A stretch of 5,154 nt of DNA, taken from NCBI GenBank assembly GCA_030669485.1, contig DAOVDL010000055.1:1-5154 (forward strand). The letters are read 5' to 3'. The position numbers were made by a program, and so were the translations under genes. Below, piece by piece: positions 1 through 4,771 of this stretch. The notes beneath the pieces were generated by a model that had not been told where the DNA came from, made no database searches, and worked only from the letters and a program-made list of their open reading frames with translations. Origin of the DNA: Candidatus Bathyarchaeota archaeon (lineage in GTDB: Archaea; Thermoproteota; Bathyarchaeia; Hecatellales; Hecatellaceae). Position 1 is the stretch's first letter. The number at the start of each line of letters is the position of its first letter.

Positions 1-1
1 A

Positions 2-106
2 GATACAAGGCGTGTTGACCTCTCAGATGTCCTTCGAGGACGCATAAAATGGAGGAACATCGGTAGAAGGGAAATAAGCCTCGTAAAGCAAGTTATCGGG
101 GCCTGA
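2..106 (+). CDS. 3' end of an unidentified protein-coding gene (partial)
   Basis: An open frame enters from the left edge and ends at TGA 104-106, giving 34 visible residues that begin DTRRVDLSDVLRGRIKW and finish LVKQVIGA. The frame has no internal stop and a normal mix of charged and hydrophobic residues, while another forward frame is closed early by a TGA at 16-18, so this looks like a true C-terminus. The pattern L-S-D-V-L-R-G-R followed by R-R-E-I-S-L-V-K-Q-V-I-G faintly resembles the 'ELGEVLAGR...EEITLFKSVG' stretch near the end of ornithine cyclodeaminase/mu-crystallin proteins. Those usually continue about 20 residues further, so I do not assign the family. The next gene starts 48 bp downstream on the same strand, so the two could be co-transcribed. 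Confidence 0.55.
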   Translation, partial: DTRRVDLSDVLRGRIKWRNIGRREISLVKQVIGA

Positions 107-115
107 CATCCCAAC

Positions 116-123
116 CTATACCT
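116..123 (+). promoter_or_regulatory. Possible TATA box for the PUA gene
   Basis: A short CTATACCT element lies about 35 bp before the ATG at 155. An archaeal TATA box is normally centred about 26 bp before the transcription start, which would put the start near 145 and leave a leader of only about 10 nt. This fits the short-leader or leaderless mRNAs common in archaea. The match is weak and no clear BRE is seen, so read-through from the upstream gene is equally possible. Confidence 0.22.
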
Positions 124-154
124 TCGAGAACTTGCAACAGGGTAGAAAGAATGT

Positions 155-643
155 ATGAAACGTCACTTCATTAGGAAGAGGGAATACCGGAAACTCCTAG
201 AGAAACTTCCTCCTCCTGTCCAGTTAGCCATATCTCACAGCGGCCTAGACAAGACTGGAGCTGAAGAAGTTCACATCAAAAATCTGAAAGTCTATCTCCT
301 AAAAGGAGCTCCCCTCCTCATTGAGGATAAGAATGGAACTGTCTTTCCCTCTCTCCGTTTTTCCGAGGCATTGATGGTGCTACCTAAGGTGGTTGTGGAT
401 ATGGGAGCTGTACCCCATGTTGGTATGGGGGCAGACGTTATGAGACCTGGGGTCGTGGTGGTAGAAGGAGAATTCGGTCAGGGGGTTCTTGTCGTGGTCA
501 TTGAGGAAAAAGGTCGGAGACCTATCGCTGTGGGTCTGAGCTTATACTCCTCCAAAGAGATAAGAGAACTTACCTCTGGGAAGATAGTTGAACTCCTTCA
601 TTACTTGGGCGATGATCTTCGTAAACTGCTGAGCACCATCTAG
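155..643 (+). CDS. PUA-domain RNA-binding protein, Tma20/MCT-1-like (archaeal, ribosome-associated type)
   Basis: This 162-residue protein has the two-part build of archaeal Tma20/MCT-1 relatives: a pre-PUA domain at about residues 1-75 and a PUA domain at about 77-156. The PUA signature is clear: VDMGAV (81-86), GADVMRPGV (92-100), IAVG (124-127) and the paired serines of YSSKEI (131-136). The C-terminal GKIVELLHYLGDDL (142-155) is also typical of the archaeal family. The eukaryotic relatives MCTS1 and Tma20 bind the small ribosomal subunit and act in initiation, reinitiation and recycling. In archaea the role is only predicted, as a cytosolic translation-associated RNA binder. The ATG at 155 is the only sensible start, because an ATG at 151 is in another frame. 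No strong Shine-Dalgarno is present, only GGTAGAAAG at 141-149. The stop overlaps that of the convergent gene at 640. Confidence 0.88.
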   Translation: MKRHFIRKREYRKLLEKLPPPVQLAISHSGLDKTGAEEVHIKNLKVYLLKGAPLLIEDKNGTVFPSLRFSEALMVLPKVVVDMGAVPHVGMGADVMRPGVVVVEGEFGQGVLVVVIEEKGRRPIAVGLSLYSSKEIRELTSGKIVELLHYLGDDLRKLLSTI

Positions 644-1023
644 GTTTCTTCTATATCATGATAAGAACCAAGCTTCCTCTTCATGACCCTGCCAAGCTCT
701 CTTCTATACATCTCCTCAGTCAATGTCTCCACAGAGGTTTCAAACCAAATCTTCTCAGCTGCATCTTTAACAATGATGAATATCGAGTTCTTCTTGTCTC
801 TAAGACCGAAGCCTAAGAGATCTTGGATAAGCTTTCTATCAATCGCTAGTTTAACTTGAAGTTCCTTTCCATCGTCCACTCCACGGCACAGCATTCTACC
901 TTGTGAACCTTTCATCTCTACATCAATCAACCTGTAGAACCTGTTCTCCATTCTAAGATATACCGCGCAGTTTTTCACAACCTTATGAACTTCTCTTATA
1001 TGGTTCTCAGCCAAAAAGATCAA
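640..1023 (-). CDS. Small protein of unknown function (127 aa)
   Basis: I do not recognise this protein. It is soluble, with no signal peptide or membrane segment. Alternating hydrophobic stretches at about residues 18-62 (CAVYLRM, RFYRLIDVEM, ELQVKLAI) suggest a small beta-rich fold. A likely helix follows (LIQDLLGFGL, 65-74), then a strand (SIFIIVK, 80-86) and a basic C-terminal helix (EEMYRRELGRVMKRKL, 103-118). That basic helix could contact nucleic acid, but this is a guess. The start is TTG at 1021-1023, the first standard start codon after the in-frame TGA at 1048-1050. GTG (residue 16) and ATG (residue 25) are possible later starts. A Shine-Dalgarno-like AGGAG lies at 1044-1048, an unusually long 20 nt from the TTG, with an A8 tract between. 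The stop codon lies in the CTAG shared with the PUA gene. No neighbour on the same strand indicates a role. Confidence 0.7.
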   Translation of the reverse strand: MIFLAENHIREVHKVVKNCAVYLRMENRFYRLIDVEMKGSQGRMLCRGVDDGKELQVKLAIDRKLIQDLLGFGLRDKKNSIFIIVKDAAEKIWFETSVETLTEEMYRRELGRVMKRKLGSYHDIEET

Positions 1024-1033
1024 ACCGTCAAAC

Positions 1034-1041
1034 TTTTTTTT
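1034..1041 (+). terminator. T8 tract, possible terminator for rightward read-through
   Basis: Eight consecutive T residues on the + strand lie just outside the 640-1023 gene. Archaeal RNA polymerase terminates at U-rich tracts, often with aCPSF1/FttA. The PUA gene ends against its convergent neighbour with no spacer, so a rightward transcript would cross 640-1023 as antisense RNA before meeting this first clear T tract. On the other strand it is an A8 run in the leader of the 640-1023 gene. Only the tract itself is seen; termination there is inferred. Confidence 0.25.
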
Positions 1042-1070
1042 ATCTCCTCAATATCTAAACTCAGACCTGA

Positions 1071-1079
1071 TTTATATTT
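1071..1079 (-). promoter_or_regulatory. TATA box for the leftward gene at 640-1023
   Basis: The minus strand reads AAATATAAA, a good archaeal TATA box. Centred near 1075, it predicts transcription starting near 1049, at the edge of the TGAGGAGAT that carries the Shine-Dalgarno-like AGGAG. This gives a leader of about 26 nt before the TTG start. It forms one half of a divergent promoter pair with the element at 1099-1107. Confidence 0.45.
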
Positions 1080-1098
1080 TGTCTATGAAACCTAATCT

Positions 1099-1107
1099 CT
1101 TTAAAAG
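1099..1107 (+). promoter_or_regulatory. TATA box for the rightward transcript leading into sepF
   Basis: CTTTAAAAG on the + strand is close to the TTTAAA-type TATA box typical of TACK archaea. It predicts a transcription start near 1129-1131, immediately before a GTG at 1132 that opens a very short ORF. The sepF start then lies about 145 nt inside the transcript, so sepF would have either a long leader or one or two tiny upstream ORFs. Confidence 0.42.
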
Positions 1108-1177
1108 TTCTGGTTTTTATTTTAGCTTAAGGTGAAGAGTAACCAACCTTGGCGAAGAAGAGAAGCATTCACCTTCG

Positions 1178-1258
1178 ATGATGAAGTATGATTACCTTAA
1201 ACCATCCGGATACGGTACATATGTAGCAAGATTTAAGAAGTTGTACGCACGAGAATAA
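1178..1258 (+). CDS. Possible tiny ORF upstream of sepF (26 aa)
   Basis: ATG ATG at 1178-1183 opens a 26-codon ORF, starting MMKYDYLKPSGYGTY and ending KKLYARE, closed by TAA 1256-1258, 18 bp before the sepF ATG. It is rich in Tyr and Lys. The same frame is open back to the TGA at 1133-1135 but has no ATG, GTG or TTG before 1178. An overlapping 19-codon ORF in another frame starts at GTG 1132, directly where the TATA box at 1099-1107 predicts the transcript start, and stops at TGA 1189-1191. A single +1 shift near 1186 would join the two into a protein of about 41 residues. This could be a real small gene, a leader ORF, the remnant of a frameshifted gene, or chance. No family is recognised and no Shine-Dalgarno is visible. 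Confidence 0.25.
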   Translation: MMKYDYLKPSGYGTYVARFKKLYARE

Positions 1259-1276
1259 GGGTAAAAGGGGTTGGCT

Positions 1277-1600
1277 ATGTCAAAACAGATCGAACAGGCG
1301 GCAGAGCAAGGTGAAGTTAAGTCGAAAACACCTCCAGTCTACGTTAAGGCTATACCTTTGAAGGAGCGTTCAGACATCGAGAAGATTAAGGGTGAAATTG
1401 AAGGAGGTAATGTCCTCATAGTGAAAATAACTCCCTTAGCCATGAAGAACATTGAGGAAGTTAAGAACGTTATAGATGAGTTGAAGGACTATGTGGAATC
1501 AGTTAAAGGTGACATAGCCCGGTTGGGTGAGGAGCGAATAGTTGTAACTCCTGCTCCCATAAAGATTTGGCGTAAGAAAACTAGTTCAAAATTTACCTAG
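1277..1600 (+). CDS. sepF: SepF-like cell-division protein (archaeal SepF, DUF552)
   Basis: This 107-residue protein carries a complete SepF core at about residues 20-100: VYVKAIPL, DIEKIKGEIEGGNVLIVKITPL, then VKGDIARLGEERIVVTP and a closing strand IKIW. In archaea that have FtsZ, SepF dimerises through this domain, binds the FtsZ C-terminal tail and anchors the ring to the membrane by an N-terminal amphipathic helix. Here the N-terminal segment before the core, MSKQIEQAAEQGEVKSKT, is short and very polar, so an obvious membrane-targeting helix is missing. I prefer ATG 1277, which has AAAAGGGG at 1263-1270 at suitable spacing, over an in-frame TTG at 1271 that directly abuts that purine run. 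No ftsZ is visible here. The stop lies in a CTAG shared with the convergent aCPSF1 gene. Confidence 0.87.
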   Translation: MSKQIEQAAEQGEVKSKTPPVYVKAIPLKERSDIEKIKGEIEGGNVLIVKITPLAMKNIEEVKNVIDELKDYVESVKGDIARLGEERIVVTPAPIKIWRKKTSSKFT

Positions 1601-3525
1601 ATAAGCCTTATAGTCTCACCAATCTCAGGTGCTAGCGTTTCAAGCTTGAACTGTCTATGGATTGTGGATGCTAGATCAAGACATTTAGATCTTTCACCAT
1701 GTCCAACGATTATTCTATGTGGCTTCGGGTTCACTCTTTTCACATAGTTCAAGAGCTGATTCCTGTCACTATGCCCTGAGAAACCTTCTATCGACTCAAC
1801 CCTTGCTTTTATATTGACTACTTCGACTTTTCCGTTGGAGTTCATAATTGAAACATCTTTGAGACCATATTTGACACGGCGGCCAAGTGTTCCATCGATC
1901 TGGTAGCAGACAAAGATTATGGTGTTACGTTCATCTGATGCTAATTGTCTAAAATATTCTAAAACGGGGCCTCCTTCAAGCATACCTGAGGTGGCCATAA
2001 TGATACAGGGAGGACCATCTATGGCTTCGTCCCTGTTTCCGTTAGAACGCTTTACACTTACGAAGTAGTCTGATTGGAAGGGATTCACATCCTCATATAG
2101 AATTTTGGTCTGAAGCTCTTTAGATAGGTATTCAGGGTAGGCTGTGTGAATAGCCGTTACCTCGTTTATCATACCATCTACGTAGATGGGAACTTCAGGT
2201 ATGGTTCCCTTCTGCATTTGGCTGTTGAGCAAAAGCATTATCTCCTGAGATCTCCCCACTGCTAGAACAGGAATTATGACTTTTCCGCCTTTGTTCAAAG
2301 TCTCAGTAACTATGTTTGTAATCAGCTGCTCTACCGCTGCTCTAGGTGGTGTAATGTCGCTAGGTGCACCGTAGGTGCTCTCCGTGATAAGGGTCTCAAC
2401 TCTGGGAAAGTTTGAGGCTGCTGCCTCTAGAAGAATTGTCCTCTGGAACTTGAAATCGCCAGTATAGACAACGTTGTGAAGCCCCTCGCCAATGTGAAGA
2501 TGAGTAACGGAGGAGCCAAGGATATGCCCCGCATTGTGAATTGTAAGCTTTATATCAGGAGCTACATCCGTGACGACCCCGTACTTTATAGGAATTGTAT
2601 GAAGAACTACCTCTCGTACATCTTTCTGATCGTAGGGCAAAACAACTCCCTCCCGAGTAAGGACATCTAAGCAGTCGAGTTGAAGGAGGGACATGAGGCT
2701 AAGCGTTGGCTCGGAGCAGTAGACAGGGCCATCATATCCGTGCTTGTATAGAAAGGGAAGTAACCCACAGTGATCTAGGTGTGCATGAGAAATTATCACC
2801 GCGTCCAAGTTGTCTAAACTGAATTCACTGCTGTCAAAGCGGGGGAATGCATCCTCAGGATTAGTGGAGCCAGGGTTTATACCGCAGTCAAGGAGGACGC
2901 TACTCTCCTTTGTTCTGAGTAACACAGCTGACCGACCAACCTGCCTGAAGCCCCCAAGTGCTGTGACTAAAGCTTCCTGAGTCTTCGATATGGGTAAGCG
3001 GAAGGTTCTCTCTCCAATACCCCTGAGTATTCGCTCACGCTCTTTAACTTCGCTGTAGAGGTAGTGGCGGATATGAGCCAGTATCTTTGAAGGCAGGGGT
3101 GGTGCTCTGAGAACTCGAGGTCTCCACTTCGTAGCTTTAATTATCTCCTGAAGCATTGAACCGTTCTTACATATTACCAGCCCAGGCTTCTTAGCTTCAA
3201 TTATAACCTCGCCGAGGGTATGGTCGAAGAGTATCTGTGATATATCCGCTTCTTTCGGCACAGTAGTTTTGATGTATTTCTCAGCTGCTTTCTCGGACAG
3301 CCTAACGGATGGGTCAGACCTAAGGGTTATCCGCTTTCTTATCAAGTTCACTATGTCTGTGACGATATAGCTTTGGTCTATAAGGATCTCTGGCTTTTTA
3401 GTATAGATAGCTAACCGTGGTCCTTCGAACTCTATTCTAGAGATCTCGGCCTCTTTCGGTATATGCTCCAAGATGACCTGATGTATCTTAAGTTTGGTCT
3501 CTCCACTGTTCAAAGGATTCCACAA
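1597..3525 (-). CDS. fttA: aCPSF1/FttA, archaeal beta-CASP ribonuclease and transcription termination factor
   Basis: This 642-residue protein has the usual length and full domain order of aCPSF1. Two N-terminal KH domains lie at about 8-68 and 72-142. The metallo-beta-lactamase fold starts near 175 and is completed by the C-terminal part, with the beta-CASP domain inserted at about 386-575. The zinc-binding residues are intact: SHAHLDH (246-252), H334 in NAGHILGS and D357 in YTGDFKF. The beta-CASP motifs are also intact: E382 in TEST, H585 in FSGHSD and H609 in VGHGE, so it should be catalytically active. The family homodimerises, cleaves nascent RNA at U-rich sites and releases archaeal RNA polymerase. 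One oddity is that the second KH loop reads I-C-K-N-G, with Cys119 where relatives have glycine. The gene follows psmB by 21 bp, so the two are probably one operon. The start is TTG, the only start codon between the psmB stop and the first KH helix; a GAGGT overlapping that stop may serve as its Shine-Dalgarno at a long spacing of 18 nt. Confidence 0.95.
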   Translation of the reverse strand: MWNPLNSGETKLKIHQVILEHIPKEAEISRIEFEGPRLAIYTKKPEILIDQSYIVTDIVNLIRKRITLRSDPSVRLSEKAAEKYIKTTVPKEADISQILFDHTLGEVIIEAKKPGLVICKNGSMLQEIIKATKWRPRVLRAPPLPSKILAHIRHYLYSEVKERERILRGIGERTFRLPISKTQEALVTALGGFRQVGRSAVLLRTKESSVLLDCGINPGSTNPEDAFPRFDSSEFSLDNLDAVIISHAHLDHCGLLPFLYKHGYDGPVYCSEPTLSLMSLLQLDCLDVLTREGVVLPYDQKDVREVVLHTIPIKYGVVTDVAPDIKLTIHNAGHILGSSVTHLHIGEGLHNVVYTGDFKFQRTILLEAAASNFPRVETLITESTYGAPSDITPPRAAVEQLITNIVTETLNKGGKVIIPVLAVGRSQEIMLLLNSQMQKGTIPEVPIYVDGMINEVTAIHTAYPEYLSKELQTKILYEDVNPFQSDYFVSVKRSNGNRDEAIDGPPCIIMATSGMLEGGPVLEYFRQLASDERNTIIFVCYQIDGTLGRRVKYGLKDVSIMNSNGKVEVVNIKARVESIEGFSGHSDRNQLLNYVKRVNPKPHRIIVGHGERSKCLDLASTIHRQFKLETLAPEIGETIRLI

Positions 3526-3546
3526 TTCCCGTTGAGACGGTTTACC

Positions 3547-4191
3547 TCAGGCTTCAAGGTACTTCGTTTTTTCATCCTCATTTAGCTCTCTGTAGCCTTC
3601 TTTAGTTATTACAGCTACATCGAAGCTGTTCCCACTGGCAACATCTCTCTTCATGGCTGCTTTCACTGCTCTTATAACGAGGGGTAATGCCTCTTCTACG
3701 GTTATGCCCTTCTTATAATCGTTCTCGAGGATGCCGAGAGCAATGGGCGAACCTGAACCTGTTGAGTAGAAAGCTTTCTCCTCGGTGATGCTCCCAAAAG
3801 GATCAAGGGAGTAAATACTGGGTCCTTCTGTATCTACCCCTGCTATTATAGCCTGAAGCCCAAGCGGTAGATACCTATTGCTGAAAAGCATGTTGGCGGT
3901 CAACCTTGACGCTGCAGCTACGGGCATAGGTCTTCGATTATTCAACTTGAAAAGAGCTGCGTTAGCCTTCAGTATCTCGACCACGTTCTGAGCATCGGCC
4001 ACAACGCCTGCTATTGTCATAGCTAGGTGATCGTCGATCTGGTAGACTTTCTTTCCTTGCTTGTGGGCAACGAAGAAGCCCATTGTTACTCTTGTATCAG
4101 TTGCTAGTGTTACACCATCTTGGCATACAACGCCGACTGTTGTCGTTCCCTTGAGCGCTATCTCCTGCTTAGGCTTATATGGCTCGAACAA
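3547..4191 (-). CDS. psmB: 20S proteasome beta subunit (precursor, N-terminal threonine protease)
   Basis: This 214-residue Ntn-hydrolase is the catalytic beta subunit of the archaeal 20S proteasome, which degrades unfolded proteins with an alpha subunit and an AAA+ ATPase encoded elsewhere. A 15-residue propeptide ends in KG, and autocleavage at KG/TTTVG would expose Thr16 as the nucleophile (Thr1 of the mature chain). The other active-site residues are in place: Asp32 in ATDTR (mature D17), Lys48 in GKKVYQI (mature K33), the STGSGS loop (143-148), and Asp183 and Ser186 in RDVASG. The start is TTG at 4189-4191, supported by AGGAG at 4201-4205 nine bases upstream and by an in-frame TAG just before it (4204-4206). 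It is first in a two-gene leftward operon with aCPSF1/fttA, an order seen in other archaea, and is divergent from the UPF0179 gene. Only one beta gene is present here. Confidence 0.96.
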   Translation of the reverse strand: MFEPYKPKQEIALKGTTTVGVVCQDGVTLATDTRVTMGFFVAHKQGKKVYQIDDHLAMTIAGVVADAQNVVEILKANAALFKLNNRRPMPVAAASRLTANMLFSNRYLPLGLQAIIAGVDTEGPSIYSLDPFGSITEEKAFYSTGSGSPIALGILENDYKKGITVEEALPLVIRAVKAAMKRDVASGNSFDVAVITKEGYRELNEDEKTKYLEA

Positions 4192-4200
4192 TAGTATTAG

Positions 4201-4205
4201 CTCCT
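4201..4205 (-). promoter_or_regulatory. Shine-Dalgarno site of psmB
   Basis: The minus strand reads AGGAG nine bases before the TTG at 4189-4191. It is the clearest ribosome binding site in the window. Together with the in-frame TAG at 4204-4206 it fixes the non-ATG start and hence the 15-residue propeptide. Confidence 0.6.
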
Positions 4206-4255
4206 AGAAACTATGGTGGGATGTTATTCCCAGAACCATGTGAGCGAAACACATC

Positions 4256-4771
4256 TTGACACAGCGGCCTAACATAAAAAGGTTTCTGAACTTCTCATGG
4301 AAGGGACGCCGAAATACAGCTAATGCGCTAACCTTCGTGTGGGATGATAAAGCAAAGAAGGGGTATACCTTCTTCTATGAAGGCGTTGCTAAAGATTGTA
4401 AAGAATGTTCTTACTTTAATGTATGTCAAGGAAATCTAGAAGCTAAGAATCTCTACAGGGTGACAGAGATTAGGGATAAACTCTTCGACTGCTTGGTTTT
4501 CGGGAGAAAAGCTCGACTAGTTGAGGTTCAGCTTGCTGAGGTAGATGTTGCTGTGGATCCCAAGTACGCTATAGAGGGTGCATTGGTAAACTTTGAGCCG
4601 CAGTCATGTGGTGATCTTCTTTGTGAGATGTTTGATGTGTGTGTGCCAGATGGCCTAGAGCCCGGGCGGAGATATAAAGTGACTAAGATTCACGGTAGCT
4701 TCACCTGTCAGAAGGATGGGAAGAAACTGATTAGGGTTTCTCTTCTTCCTGATGTTTCTCAGAGGAGCTAG
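4256..4771 (+). CDS. UPF0179 family cysteine-rich protein, function unknown
   Basis: This 171-residue protein matches the archaeal UPF0179 family: GYTFFYEGVAKDCKECSYF, YRVTEI, the stretch AIEGALVNFEPQSC, then a second cysteine group and a closing IRVSLL. It has eight cysteines in two quartets: C48-x2-C51-x5-C57-x21-C79 and C118-x4-C123-x5-C129-x21-C151. The sequence around them repeats as well: FNVC/FDVC and LEAKNLYRVTEI/LEPGRRYKVTKI. This implies two duplicated metal-binding modules, either zinc or iron-sulphur; which one cannot be told from sequence. No membrane segment or signal peptide is seen. TTG 4256 is the only usual start codon before the conserved core, which begins near residue 24 (LTFVWDD). 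It adds a basic N-terminal extension of about 20 residues that may be unusual for the family, and no Shine-Dalgarno precedes it. The gene is divergent from psmB (64 bp between starts) and overlaps the FKBP gene by 41 bp at its 3' end. Confidence 0.85.
   Translation: MTQRPNIKRFLNFSWKGRRNTANALTFVWDDKAKKGYTFFYEGVAKDCKECSYFNVCQGNLEAKNLYRVTEIRDKLFDCLVFGRKARLVEVQLAEVDVAVDPKYAIEGALVNFEPQSCGDLLCEMFDVCVPDGLEPGRRYKVTKIHGSFTCQKDGKKLIRVSLLPDVSQRS

Noticed and set aside
643..669. Inverted repeat GGTTTCTT...AAGAACC around the palindrome TATCATGATA
   Set aside because: The stem is short and AU-rich with a bulge and a 12-nt loop, and it lies in the last codons of the minus-strand gene. There is no T tract after it, so a terminator or operator claim is not warranted.
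1177..1184. GATGATGA resembling a C box of an archaeal C/D-box sRNA
   Set aside because: No CTGA D or D' box is found at a suitable distance in 1180-1276, so an sRNA is not supported.
2476..2670. 64-codon forward ORF inside the aCPSF1 gene
   Set aside because: It lies wholly antisense to the conserved metallo-beta-lactamase part of aCPSF1 and its peptide resembles no family; a shadow ORF.
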